From: Chrysopilus asiliformis
Lineage: Eukaryota > Arthropoda > Insecta > Diptera > Rhagionidae
DNA length: 64,000 bases
Direction of reading: 5' to 3'
Assembly (NCBI GenBank): GCA_964034945.1
Contig: OZ035961.1
Coordinates: forward strand, 21,567,661-21,631,660
A program made the translations under genes and the position numbers. Below are positions 1 to 10,479 of the stretch, piece after piece. How positions within the stretch are numbered: position 1 is the first letter of the stretch; each line of letters starts with the position of its first letter. The notes under the pieces are model-generated. The model searched no databases, had not been told where the DNA came from, and saw only the letters and a program-made list of their open reading frames with translations.

Positions 1-258
1 GAGTACCATAGGAACGAAAACTTTTTTTCTGAATATCTCAAAAACGGTGAATTTTATCAAAAAAGTGCAAGAACAAAAGTTGTTTAGGACATGATTCTAC
101 ATAAAACTCCCATACATCAAAATCCGATTGGAATAAGTTTTAAAAAATCTTATTGGAAAGTTTGACTTCAAAGTGGAATTTTGATACGCCGTTCAATTAA
201 ATCACCATACGGGTTTTCAATAATTGCCAGATTGGCAATTATAGCTTTTGTTATGTTT
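1..258 (+). repeat. INE-1-like repeat, 3' part (copy A1)
   Basis: The sequence matches the 3' half of the full copies at 27609-28187 and 28195-28751 almost base for base. It has the same 'aacgaaaac', 'tacataaaactcccatacat' and 'gattggaataa' blocks. It ends in the hairpin ATTGCCAGATTGGCAAT followed by TATAGCTTTTGTTATG. The 5' half lies outside the window. INE-1/DINE-1 membership is inferred from layout, not from a library match. Confidence 0.75.
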
Positions 259-292
259 TTAGTTTTACGATAATTCAAAAACTATTAATTTT

Positions 293-420
293 AGAAACAG
301 CAGGGCAACACGTTTCTTTTTTTTTCAAAATCTACTGTTTTTGATTGACCTGCAAGCAGCATGACTGAAATTGCCCTGCGTATGAAATAGACGCGAAAAC
401 CCTTAATTGGTTATTGAGAA
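293..420 (-). repeat. Dispersed repeat family E, copy 1
   Basis: This block contains 'gattgacctgcaagcagc' and two 'gccctgc' boxes. Its reverse complement matches 32585-32770, where 'gctgcttgcaggtcaatc' also lies next to 'gcagggcaa'. It is non-coding and the class is unknown. Confidence 0.5.
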
Positions 421-479
421 AATACTATTTTTTTTTAAATAACCGATTGTTCCGTGGTCCGAGGCGCCATTAAGGATAA

Positions 480-965
480 CCCGTAATACTTGAGCAAAAA
501 CATCTTTGTGTGAATTTTAGAGTATCTTTAAGCGAATTTTCTCATTCTGTTCCCAATCGTCGATAAGAGTTTCAGATGTCGAGTTTTTTTACTAGTTTGG
601 GATTTTTTTTGCCATGAAATATTTTGTCATACATAAGACTATTAAGGTTTCCGAGAAAATCACGAAAAACGAGAAATTGGGATTTTTGAAAAGCCACGAT
701 CTACGAGTAATTCCGATTAACGGATTTCCACCAAACATTGATAGAATTGTCCCATTATAGTACCAAACATCCCTGTAATGTTTCTCTAGCTCAAGTAGTT
801 TTTGAGAAATGTGGAACATAGACTGACAAGCTAACAGACAGACTGAAGGACATTTTTGTAATATGGCTCTAAAGATTTCCTTCGGGAAAGATGTCCGAGG
901 CGAAATAAGATGTCGAAATTTCTCATGGTCACAATACTTACTTCGTATAAAAAAGCATAAATGCG
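480..965 (+). repeat. Dispersed repeat family C, copy 1
   Basis: The stretch parallels 9570-10335. Shared blocks are 'ttaacggatttccaccaaa', a 'ttgatag.at.gtccca' block, 'agtttttgagaaat', a short run of 'gacagac' and a terminal 'acaatactt' followed by a short hairpin. The (GACAGAC) tract and hairpin terminus recall INE-1-like elements but the body sequence differs. A 129-codon minus-strand ORF here is a by-product of the repeat. Confidence 0.55.
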
Positions 966-1362
966 CGGATTTTGAAAACATTTCTATTTAATGGGAAAAG
1001 TCTCAAGTTTCTACTTCTATTAACTGTAGAGTTTTCGTGTTTTTAGTATAGAAACTTTTAATATATAATGGGCCTCTATAAGTCAAACCACGATCATCTC
1101 AAATTCCTTGATAAAGAGATGTTCACAAAATACGTTACACTTTAGGAAAGGTGTGGTTCGCCGTCAGTGTGACAACCGTGCGGTATTAAACTCGATACAA
1201 AAAAATGTATTGTTAGACGGTGGGGGAGGGTTCGAAAGACCGAAAATCAGCATGTATTTTACGGACTACCTTTAATTTAATTTTTTTCTATCGGTTTCAG
1301 ATTCGACTTATCCAGGTGCTTTTTTTAATTTTTTCACACTTAAAGAATTGTAAGCTACATAC
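966..1362. other. 3' flank of first receptor gene, no gene seen
   Basis: No ORF or repeat was recognised. The terminal exon of the minus-strand receptor gene could lie here or further left, but no stretch with the expected TY...QF ending was found on the minus strand. Confidence 0.4.
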
Positions 1363-2406
1363 CTGTGAAGTAACAATTGGATTATGCTTCTTGATCAACT
1401 CTTCTATAAAAAATTCACGAATTTTTCGAGTTTCTGATGCTAAAATGCTAGTCGCACAAAACATTGAAATCGCGTGAAAAAGGTTCATAACGCAAAATGC
1501 CACGGAGAAATACACATATTCGATTTGAAATTCTGACTGTAAATTTGTTTGCGATGCACGATAGGAAATGTAATTATGTAATAGACAAGAATGTGAAATT
1601 GAGCAAAATCCCGCAAAAAATAAATGCATAATTAATTCTTCGGTTATGGATTTCACGTATATTTTTGCAAATTTACAACAATGTGTGTAAACAGCTGTAT
1701 ATTCCTTAAACTTTATCATAAAATAATTTAGATCAGAATTTTTCCACTTTCGAATCAGTCTTGCGTTTTTTAACAAATTTTGCAAATCTTTTCGGGCCAA
1801 TCTTGTTATTTGTGCATTTAACAAAATTACAACATAAAAAATAGCTATCGATAATGAAATGTGAAATTCAAATACAACTACATTAATCGTAGGTAAGTAT
1901 GTTTGCAAACCTCCGCTATGATTATGCGTTTGTTTTTGCCGCAATTCAACAAATGTTCCCAATCCAGAAAAATCAAACAGCACATAGTAAAATGTAAAGG
2001 CGAACCTTTTCAAGAAATAATAATCCACAAATCTATTTCGATTTTTAGAAATAGATTGCACAATTATGTTGAAATGCGAAGCGATCATATTTGTTCTAAA
2101 TACCCGAACAATGCTATTTAGCAAAACTGCTAAATATACGATAGCACCTTCTACAATAATAAACAGACTCATGAAAACATTTAATTTCTTCAACACTTCA
2201 TATAATTCGTTAGATAATATGAATAGTGAAAGTGGAGCTGTAATTAACACATACAGAACCGACAAAATTAAATAAAATTTTTGAAATCGACTCGTTGTTG
2301 CTCGAATATTTATGACATCCACCAAAATATTTGTAATTCCCAATACCAAAGCAGTAAAATAAAAGAAAAGTGTAAATGCTAAGATCAGTTTTGTTTTTAT
2401 ATCCAT
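1363..2406 (-). CDS. Gustatory receptor-like 7TM protein, paralogue 1 (main exon)
   Basis: A 348-codon exon encodes a hydrophobic protein with about seven predicted membrane segments. It is clearly paralogous to the genes at 5542-6579 and 7896-8936. Shared motifs include a start of the form MD.K.K, GIT.I., R..KFYL, RL.RKD.QNLLK, a TEE/SEE motif before a hydrophobic stretch, and FIEELI..H.PIV..Q. The start at 2406 is chosen because all three paralogues begin MD.K here; an upstream in-frame ATG at 2469 would add 21 residues absent from the others. The exon ends in phase 0 at a consensus donor (CAG|GTATGT). The ORF runs past it to 1297, but that tail is not conserved. The family would be the insect chemoreceptor 7tm_7/Gr superfamily, ligand-gated cation channels of sensory dendrites. 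That assignment is an inference from topology and exon layout. The short terminal exon was not located. Confidence 0.65.
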
Positions 2407-2469
2407 TTTTCGAGGGTATACACCTTGCACTACATTCCATTCTAATGTTGAGAAAATGGAAGGCCCCAA

Positions 2470-2792
2470 AGAAAAATAAATTCACAATTCCCGAATTTTT
2501 ATTAATTATAGGTAATTAGTTGATATTCAGTGAAATATTAGGCATCTTAATGATTTCTAATTTTTCTCGCTATTCACTCAATACACTAAGCTTATCCACA
2601 TAATATCAAAAAGTCATGAAAACTTTGGAAATGGTCGCAATTGTTTACAGTGACGTAACTAGGGAGGTTGCGATCCCTATCGACACGTTTTGGAAAATCC
2701 TAACCCAAAAAAGTTATTCAAATATTGGAAACTAGCATCAATTCCGATTGAATTTATTTTGCATAAGTTTTTTCGCACAATAAAACCAGTTA
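2470..2792. other. Upstream region of receptor 1, no gene seen
   Basis: AT-rich sequence upstream of the receptor start. It presumably holds the promoter, but no core promoter motif is convincing. Confidence 0.4.
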
Positions 2793-2794
2793 TA

Positions 2795-4092
2795 CACAGT
2801 AATAAAAAATTACAACAGTAACCATTGGCAAAACTTTTGCCAACACTAAGTGTTGTAAAATTACACAACTGTTGTGATTTTACATATTGGTTGTAAAATT
2901 CCATCTTTTGATGTAAAAGACTTTACAGCTCTAACATATGTAATTTCACACAAATTGAATGTAAAAATCAATACAAATTACACAATAAATGTGTAAAATT
3001 ACCACATTGCTAGTAGGAAAATTACAATTGTCATAGTGTGAAATTTACCACTACTTTTATGTAATTTTTTATCGCGCTATTGTCGTGTTGTCGTTTATTC
3101 ATTTTTCAGTGCCGGATTTTATTGCCTGAAAACATGCTTAAATATAAGAATAAAAAGACAAAATTTCAGTAAAAAATAAACAAAAATATTTTTATATTCC
3201 AGGTACAATTGTATCAAAGTTTCATATATTGATTTTATCTAATTGCTAATTAGCTTATGGATATTCGGTTTATAATAATATCAAATCACGTTACACATTA
3301 GCTTCTATAATAAACATAATATCGTCAGTTCCTTTTTTTTGACCCCTGCAATAATCATTGTACATTTCAAACATTTATCTTTGGAAAAATTCAAATGACT
3401 GCGACACCTCTTTGGGATATTCGATGTTTAAAACATAGTATACAATGAAGGTTTGGGTGAATGCCTCCTTAAAATCGGATGACTCTGAATTGACTATATT
3501 TTTATATCCCATCACGTAATACACTGGTCCATGTTCAGTTTCTGTGGAATAAATAATTTTTGTAACATACATGTTTCAAGTATTTGGATATCCAAACTCA
3601 CCAACTTCTGCAAGCCATGGAAAGGGTCCCGACGGCTGTATATTTGATAAAGTTGACTAAATTGATGCCGATTATGCTCTTCGGTATTTAAACACGACTT
3701 TTGGCACATTAAACATATAAACATTGGGAATTTTATATTTTTGTTTGACTCACTTTTAACTTAACCTGTCTTTTCGACGCACGCCGCCAACAAAATGACT
3801 CGCCTCTCTAGTCTAACAGTTATTGCTTTATAATCGTGGTGTCACAGTGGTGAAATTACATCAACGAATGGAATATCACATAGAACTTGTGTGATTTTAC
3901 ATATTGAATTTAATTTTACATTCTTTTAACGTAAACGCAATAAATTACATAAAAAATGTGTAAAATTTTCATCATTTTTGCGATTACCACTTTGAGAGCT
4001 GTGATTTTACACACTCATTGTGTTTTTACGCAATATTAATGTAAAAAATCACTACACTAAGTGTAGTATTTTGACTTCGATTTTCTACAGTG
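2795..4092 (-). mobile_element. 1.3-kb CACTA/EnSpm-like element, deleted derivative
   Basis: The ends are CACAGTAATAAAAAAT on the left and, read inward from the right, CACTGTAGAAAATCG, a weak TIR starting CACWGTA. Both are flanked by TA (2793-2794 and 4093-4094), as in the 9.7-kb element at 48558-58285. Both subterminal regions hold the palindrome ACTAAGTGT in 'cactaagtgt' and many copies of TGTAAAATTACAC / TGTGATTTTACAT in both orientations, as expected for transposase-binding repeats. The interior carries a relic coding region (3375-3724). It sits between two receptor genes. The superfamily call is inferred from the ends, the subterminal repeats and the relic. Confidence 0.6.
3375..3724 (-). 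pseudogene. Relic of CACTA-element accessory protein
   Basis: Two adjacent minus-strand frames are visible. The first (from 3724) starts with a short Cys/His-rich segment, C-L-M-C followed by H..H, reminiscent of the N-terminal zinc finger of the 55650 transposase. The second (3555-3375) contains GPVYYVMGYK, an acidic linker, VYYVLNIEYPKE and FEFFQR. This parallels the C-terminal exon of the accessory gene at 49945-50265 (TFYLVIE..., AHYVFSLKYHD, FFNFLENSFF). A plausible intron (donor TTG|GTGAGT at about 3602, acceptor CCACAG at about 3557) separates them. That splice leaves the frames out of phase, so the gene is probably decayed. Confidence 0.45.
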
Positions 4093-4096
4093 TACC

Positions 4097-4554
4097 TTAA
4101 AAACTAAAACGTTACCCCAATAGGACCCTCGGTTTCGAATTTTCAAATTTCAACATCATATTCGTCACCAGCGACCCCAAAAATCGTTTAACCTTCACAC
4201 TGTGGATTGAAATACTAACACTAATAGTGTACTGGGGTGCGACACACCCCAGCCACAAAAAAAATCTATAGAAAATCAACGGATCGACCGATTCCAAAGA
4301 TTTTTATTTTTATTGAACCTCTGAACAATTCTGTGGTCACAAGGAAAAACCGCTTAAGTCGAATTATGTAGTTTTAAAGGTTGGTGCATATTTGAATTCT
4401 CCTTATCCAGTTCTATATTCCGTCAAAGTTTGGTTTTCATGCTGTACCCCTCTATGAGGAATGGCAGAGCAAAAACCATATCACCTAAGTCAGTGTTGCT
4501 TTCAAAAAAGAACCCAAATTACTCAAAACACGCTTTTTCGACTTAAGCAGTTTT
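4097..4554. other. Repeat-derived intergenic DNA
   Basis: About 4110-4200 is a degraded inverted relative of the segment near 22490-22570 (shared 'cgaccccaaaaa' type block). No gene was recognised. Confidence 0.35.
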
Positions 4555-4716
4555 TAAAAGCTTTTATTTAGCTTGCCTTCGTGTTTGTTTGCCTGTCAGA
4601 TCAAATCTTGCAACCCAATTTTGACCCACTTCCACTTGTTCGATTGACTTGAAATTTTGCACACTTATATAAGTCCGATGACAATACAATATTTTCACTA
4701 CTTCGTCCTTGTACGG
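4555..4716 (+). repeat. Dispersed repeat family D, copy 1
   Basis: It shares 'tttatttagcttgc', 'gtcagatcaaatctt', 'gacttgaaattttgcacac' and 'ccgatgacaatacaat' with copies at 6880-7060 and 32395-32570. The family is non-coding and the class is unknown. Here it runs directly into a tandem array. Confidence 0.6.
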
Positions 4717-5095
4717 ATAACGAAAGGTCCTGTAAGGATAACGTGATTATCCTTTTCTCCAAATTTTCCGGAAAAAAATCTATTGGGGGTTTTTGGGGTC
4801 GCTGAATCCGAATCTGTCATTAAAAAGTCAGTAAGGATAACGGAAGGTCCTGTAAGGATAACGTGATTATCCTTTTCTCCAAATTTTCCGGAAAAAAATC
4901 TATTCTGGGGGTTTTTGAGGTCGCTAAATCCGAATCTGCCATTAAAAAGTCTGTAAGGATAACGGAAGGTCCTGTAAGGATAACGTGATTATCCCTTTCT
5001 CCAAATTTTCCGGAAAAAAATCTATTCTGGGGGTTTTTTGGGTCGCTGAATACGATTCTCAAGTTAAAAAGCCTGTAAAGACATCTCAAATGTAA
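4717..5095 (+). repeat. Tandem repeat, about 3 units of 120-122 bp
   Basis: Each unit contains 'ggtcctgtaaggataacgtg', 'attatcc', 'ctccaaattttccgg', a 'ctattctgggggttttt' block and 'ggtcgctgaatccgaatctg'. Unit starts fall near 4721, 4841 and 4963. A single diverged reverse-complement relative of the unit is at 45815-45880. Confidence 0.85.
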
Positions 5096-5146
5096 GGATA
5101 TATATTCGAAGACTAAAAAGAACAAAATAAAAAAAATTCAAAAAAA

Positions 5147-5352
5147 TTTTTTTAAAAAAAGCTTTTATTAAAAAAGAATGCACTAAAAAGAAAAAAATAA
5201 TTTTCTGGACGCTGTGTATAAAGCATAAAACAATAAAATAAAAATTTATCTCGCTTTTAAAAAGCTTTTATATTTGTGATACACAGCGTCCAGAAAATTA
5301 TTTTTTTCTTTTTAGTGCATTCTTTTTTAATAAAAGCTTTTTTTAAAATTTT
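5147..5352. repeat. Long inverted repeat (hairpin), about 70-bp arms
   Basis: The left arm (to about 5220) contains 'gaatgcactaaaaagaaa' and 'ttctggacgctgtgta'. The right arm (from about 5279) is its near-exact reverse complement. The loop is about 58 nt. It could be a MITE or the source of a long hairpin RNA. It lies 3' of the second receptor gene. Confidence 0.8.
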
Positions 5353-5541
5353 TTTTTTTAACTTTTTTTCCTTGTGACCACAGAATTTTACATACAATAC
5401 AATTTGAAAATTTTTGAACTCAAAAGTAGTTTTCAAACTAAGGCATTCACGCACCAAAGGTTCTACTGTACTAAAATTGAGACTTCTTTTTCTTTTATTC
5501 TCGCTCTTAAAAATTATTCAAAAAATATACTTTAAACATAC

Positions 5542-6579
5542 CTGCGAGCTAACGATTGGATGATGGTCCTCAATCAGCTCTTCCACAAAAAAATCTCGAA
5601 ATTTTTGAATTTGTGATTTTAAAACGGCAGATGAGAAAAATATCGCGTATGAATGAAAAAAATTCATTAAAGAAAACACAATTGAGAAATTCCCATATTC
5701 CTGTAAAAATGTCGACTTCAAAGTTATATTCGGTGCATAGTAGAAAATTCCATTATATATTAAAAATATATGTGAAGTCAGACAAAATGCCCCAAAAATC
5801 AAACGCAACATTGTCTCTTCTGTCATAGTCTTACAGAAATGCCCGACAGATGTACAAGTATGCCGATAATTAACTACATTATTATTAAATTCATTCACAA
5901 AATATTTCACATCAAATTTTCGCCTTTTTCGAATTAATTTTGAATATTTTAACAAATTTTGAAAATCTTTTCGCACCAATCTTATATTTTGTGCATGGAA
6001 CAATATTAAAACGTAGTATATCGCTACCGACAGAGAACGATGAAATTGCGTTAAAATTAAACAGGATGTAGCAAAGTATGTTAACCAACCCGAATTTTGA
6101 TTTTCATTATGACTGTTTCGAAATTGAATAAATTCTTTTAAACAATAGAAATCAACGATTACGAAATAAAATGTAAAAGCGACCTTTATTACAAAATATT
6201 TATCAAAATATGTATTTCTGTTTTTAAAAATGTATTGTGAACCAATGTCCAACTCGACAACTAACTCATTTATTCTAAATAACCGAAAAATGCTACATAA
6301 AATTAAAATTAGGCACTGCTGTGCATATACTAATCCAATTAAAATACCGACAATGAGATTTTTTTCCATTAATCTTATTTCTTCACTAAATTTAAAAAAT
6401 GCACAAGGCATTGAAATTGACATTAATAAAATCGAGAAAATCAAATAGAATTTATAAAATCGATTTTTTATTATTCGAAAATTTTTAAAATTCAGAAAAA
6501 TGCTTGTAATTCCCATTATTAATGCTATTAAATAAAAAAAAATTATGAAAGCGAAGACACATTTTGCTTTTAAATCCAT
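5542..6579 (-). CDS. Gustatory receptor-like 7TM protein, paralogue 2 (main exon)
   Basis: A 346-codon exon starting MDLKAKCVFAF. It is the closest relative of the exons at 1363-2406 and 7896-8936, with the same length within two codons. It shares RL.RKDFQNLLK, MTEE before a hydrophobic stretch, FRDFFVEELI and HHPIVSSQ. About seven hydrophobic segments are visible and there is no signal peptide, as expected for the inverted topology of insect Gr/Or proteins. The exon ends in phase 0 at CAG|GTATGT. The reading frame continues only to 5518 before a stop, so this tail (VCLKYIF) is probably intronic. A terminal exon should follow at lower coordinates, but only the hairpin, tandem array and CACTA-like element were recognised there. 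The function is inferred. Confidence 0.65.
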
Positions 6580-6879
6580 TTCAAGAGAATACTATTCAGC
6601 GATTTACTTAAATACCCTAATGTTAGAAAGTTTTAGAGATATATTTATCAATTCCCTCGTAAATATTTAATGGATTATAACTTGGATAGGGAAAATGATA
6701 TATTATACTCGATTTACTATTTCTATCTATTTCGAATCAGCCCTGAACATTTATTCAGATATTATCATTAAACTGGAATATAATTAAGAAATTTGAAAAA
6801 AAAGCGATTTTTGATAAATTGATAAATATCTACGTTTTTTACCAGGTTTTGTCTAAAACAATAAAAAGAGATGGCCGGA
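6580..6879. other. Upstream region of receptor 2, no gene seen
   Basis: AT-rich DNA between paralogue 2 and a family-D repeat. It would include the promoter of paralogue 2. No distinct element was identified. Confidence 0.35.
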
Positions 6880-7060
6880 CCTTTGGAAATATTTTTATTT
6901 AGCTTGCTTTTTTGTCTATTTGTCAGGGTCAAATCTTGTAACCTAATTTTAACCCACTTTTCATATATTCGATTGATTTGACTCTTAGTACACATACCGA
7001 ACTTCGGTGACAATACAGTCTGTAGAAGGCACAGAGACCATTTGCAAATGCCTCGCGACC
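6880..7060 (+). repeat. Dispersed repeat family D, copy 2
   Basis: It matches the copy at 4555-4716 through 'tttatttagcttgc', 'gtcagggtcaaatcttgtaa', 'cgattgatttga' and 'ggtgacaatacag'. It is more diverged. A 107-codon minus-strand ORF over it is not supported as a gene. Confidence 0.55.
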
Positions 7061-7120
7061 ATATCGTAAATCGTGAAAATGTAGAAACCATGTTTTAGTT
7101 CCAAGAGTTGACGTGCTTTT

Positions 7121-7510
7121 TTATACCCGTATGGTGAAACCAAAGGGTATATAAACTTTGCCTTACCGTTTGTAACGCCAAAATCCCGTCATCACACACA
7201 AAAATGAATTACACCAGTGTGTTTAGAATGACAAAAATAATTAATTTTTGCATGTCCGTCCGTCCATCTGTGGCGCGGATTGCGGGCGCACGGATTAAGC
7301 TACAGACTCGAAATTTTGCGCAGATCCGTTTTTTTGTAAAATGCGAGGCTACGTTCGTTCATAGGCAAAAATGGACCATTAGGGGGGGGGGGTACCCCCC
7401 TTACGAACGAAAACGTTTTTTTGCGAATATCTTAAAAGTGGTGCATCTTATCAAAAAAGTGCACAAACAAAAGTTATTTAGGATATGATTCTATTTACAT
7501 AAAACTCCCA
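7121..7510 (+). repeat. INE-1-like repeat, 5' part (copy A2)
   Basis: It starts with the family's 5' hairpin TTATACCCGTATGG...AAAGGGTATA. It then follows the consensus layout: a 'gaattacaccagtgtgttt' block, 'gtccgtccgtc', 'gcggattgcgggcgcacgga', a G-run next to a C-run and 'tatcaaaaaagtgca'. It is cut off near 'ataaaactccca', so the 3' hairpin is missing. Confidence 0.8.
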
Positions 7511-7686
7511 CAGTATTTTTACAGTGTCAATAACTCAAAAATGTCGTAAGTCAAGTTACGATAGTCTTGCACTGAGGCGTCGATTTTTAATAGTAATAAG
7601 TAAAAAAAAAAATTCTGGTTGGTGATTCATAGTTTGTTAATCAATTGTAACTTCGTTATAAAAGGCACCATGCCCTATGTTATTAA

Positions 7687-7743
7687 CACTAGATTGCCCA
7701 AGGAAGTCAAGCAGTCAAAATGCCTTGCTTGGGCAATCTAGTG
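7687..7743. mobile_element. 57-bp TTAA-flanked MITE (piggyBac-like)
   Basis: The inverted repeat CACTAGATTGCCCAAG / CTTGGGCAATCTAGTG is perfect and the element is flanked by TTAA on both sides (7683-7686 and 7744-7747). The TIR start resembles those of the TTAA-flanked MITEs at 25074 and 25213 (CACTTTGGCTGCC, CACTCTAACTGCC). The loop is 25 nt. TTAA target duplication is characteristic of the piggyBac superfamily. As RNA it would also fold as a miRNA-like hairpin. Confidence 0.65.
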
Positions 7744-7895
7744 TTAATAAACAAATAAAAAAAAGCTTCGCTACTGTTTTTTCCCTAGTATGAAAGCTAG
7801 CGACCTTGCAAACAAATTTCAACATCTATAGGCCCCATAAAGCTTTAAAAATTGTTAGGATCATAAATTAATTAAACAATTATCAATTTACTTAC

Positions 7896-8936
7896 CTGTG
7901 TAGTTACAATAGGATGATGCTTCTGAATCAACTCGTCAATAAATAAATCACGAATATTTCGATTTTGCGATTTCAGAGCGTTAGACGCAAAAAACATCGA
8001 GAACGCGTGAAAAAAGTTCATCACACAAAACACAATGGAGAAATTTATTAAATTATCTGCAAACCCGTTATGTAAGGGCATATAAGACGGGCCATCATAA
8101 ATACATTTATGTAATATAAACATGTGAGAAATTATACAAAATGCTGAAAAAATCAAATGCATAATCAATTCTTCACTTAAGGATTTCAAATAAAGTTCTG
8201 CATTTCTACAACAATCTCCGTAATAAGTTTTGTGTTTCTGAAATTCATCGATGAAATATTTTACATCATCGTTTTTCCAAATTCGTAAACGTTTTGAATT
8301 TTTTAATAAATTTTGAAAATCTTTTCGCACTAGTCTGGTATTTTGAGTAATCATCAATATTATCATGTAAAAGATACTAATCGACAATGAAACATGAAAC
8401 TCCATTAAAATTAAACTTATGGTGCAAAAATACGATGGGAAACCCCTGATATATTGTTGACTTTGATTTTGTCGCATTTCCAGGAATTTCACTAAACCGT
8501 ACGAATCAGACATGAAAAAATAAATTGTAAAAGCAATCTTTTTCAAAAAATATTTATCAATAAATCTATCCCGATTTCTTAGAACAAGCTGACTAACTGT
8601 GTCTATTCGCGGAACCACTAGATTTATACGCAGTAAACGAAAAATGCTGCCTACAACTAAAATTAGGCATTGTATACAATATTCTAGCACAACCACAAGA
8701 CCCGTGATAAGATTTTCATCCTTTAAGTTTATTTCATCGGTCAATATTATAAATGCATAAGGCATTGCAATCAAAACGTATAAAATCGACAGAACCAAAT
8801 AAAATTTATGAAATCGATTTGTTGTTACACGCAAATTTTTTCGATCCGATATGAAAATGTTTGTAATTCCCATTACTAAAGCTAAGCAATAAAATAAAGA
8901 TACGAAATTGTATATGAATTTAGTTTTCGAGTCCAT
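7896..8936 (-). CDS. Gustatory receptor-like 7TM protein, paralogue 3 (main exon)
   Basis: A 347-codon exon starting MDSKTKFIYNF. Eleven further residues lie upstream from an in-frame ATG at 8969, but the start at 8936 aligns with paralogues 1 and 2. It shares GITNIF, RFHKFYLVLSILYVLI (very close to paralogue 1), RLVRKDFQNLLKNSK, LSEELIMHLIFSAFC and FIDELIQKHHPIVTTQ. The exon ends in phase 0 at CAG|GTAAGT, homologous to the other two donors. It is presumably a chemosensory membrane receptor; the assignment rests on paralogy, seven hydrophobic stretches and the single 3' intron typical of many insect Gr genes. No terminal exon was found between here and 6600. Common strand and similar sequence indicate tandem duplication. 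Confidence 0.65.
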
Positions 8937-8969
8937 ATCGGAAGAATGCTCTTTACGAATGCTCTTCAA

Positions 8970-9569
8970 AAGTTTTTACAGGAAATTTTATATATTTTTT
9001 TATGTTGCTATACTAAGTACTAATTTGAGGAGGCAATATGAATTATTACTCGATTTACGATTTGTCCGGAAATTAATTATGATTAACATAACGATTCTGA
9101 TAAGCTTTTCTACTGGTTTCAATTCTGATAGTAGAATCTAGCGACAATAAATAGAAGTGACGCTTTGGAGTCGAGCGCAATTTGCTTGACAGCGTCTATC
9201 ATTTGTATTATATTTCAGACTAATTTCCGGAAAATTAATTAAACTTGATTTGGTTTTCGCCGCTTAGTTTATTAATATTTGGTGAAAAAAAATCGCTTTA
9301 AAAAATGTTGACAACAACTGGGAGCGGAAGAAAAACTTATGGTAAAATTCTCTTGTGGAAATATAGGATGGGGAAATCGCAAGATAAAAACATAAGAAAA
9401 ACTACAATTTCCAGGAGACAATCGCCAATTTTTTTATCTGAGGGCGAACAAAAAATATTTTAAAAAAATATCAGTTGTGGTCAACACAAAACTTTCTTCT
9501 ACAAAATCTACGACCCTGTGCAATTTACGCTAGAGCCCTGTCGCGTTATCAACCTAAGACGACCTCCCA
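8970..9569. other. Upstream region of receptor 3, no gene seen
   Basis: AT-rich, with no convincing ORF or repeat. It is presumably the promoter side of the cluster's most upstream gene. Confidence 0.35.
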
Positions 9570-10335
9570 ATAAATTGTTGGTTCATCCAAAAATATCAAA
9601 AACGTACAAAATTTGAGATAACTTGAGAACGGTAAAAGATATCAATTTACGGTAAATGGCAAAAATGTAGAAAATGTTAACATCTTTAATTATTCTTTTA
9701 ACTGATTTGTCGAAAAACCGTTAGTTTGCAAATTATTCGCAAACATATGATTTTTTACATATTAATGAAAATATCTCAATAACGGTAAAAGATAACGGAT
9801 AACGGTAAATGACAAAACTGTGCAGAATGCCATTCTTAATTCACTTCATACATTCAGTCAGCAAAAACCCGTTAGTTTTCGAGATAATCGCAAAAAACTG
9901 TTTTTTTTTGGAAATAACGGTTTATCTCGATAACGGGTTGAGATATCGAGTTATAGCTAAAGACAAAAGTGTGGGAAATTTTATTTTCTCCAAGTTTTGT
10001 CATACTTAAGGCCACTAAAAAACGCGTAGTTTGGGAGTAAATTGAGAAAAACGAAATTGCGATTTTTGAAAAACCGCCATTTTGGATACTTCCGGTTAAC
10101 GGATTTCCACCAAAAGTTGATAGGATCGTCCCATTTCAGGACCCAATATGCCTATAAAATTTCATGGCGCTAGCTCTATTAGTTTTTGAGAAATCTTGTA
10201 CACAGACTGACAGACATTTTTTTAATATGACTCCAATCGACTCAGGAGTGATCGGGAAATGTTTTTTAGGGAAAATTAAGAGGTCGAAATTTTTCATGAA
10301 TACAATACTTTATTATACTCCGTAGAAGAAAGTAA
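9570..10335 (+). repeat. Dispersed repeat family C, copy 2
   Basis: It contains three internal near-repeats of a 'gataacggtaaatgacaaaa' type block, then the part homologous to 480-965 ('ttaacggatttccaccaaaa', 'agtttttgagaaatctt', 'cagactgacagac', 'aatacaatactt'). It ends in a hairpin TACTTT..GAAGAAAGTA. No coding capacity is seen. Confidence 0.6.
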
Positions 10336-10479
10336 AAAATCAATGGTATGACGAAAGGGTGAAGAGGTGATTCAACTGGGTTTTGATGCATGAATGAGTT
10401 ATGTAAAATCCTATTTTAAACACATTTTATTTTTATAAACTTTCCAAGACGACTCATCGTTTTGGAGAAAATTCAAAAA

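Noticed and set aside
1220..1477. 85-codon plus-strand ORF
   Set aside because: Overlaps the receptor exon antisense and shows no motif.
5257..5457. Candidate last exon of receptor 2 (FEFKNFQIVLYVKFCGHK)
   Set aside because: It has some hydrophobic character, but it runs into the hairpin arm, and the only acceptor nearby leaves a stop in the joined frame.
6768..7091. Candidate last exon of receptor 3
   Set aside because: The ORF is largely a family-D repeat, and no TY...QF-like ending in phase was found.
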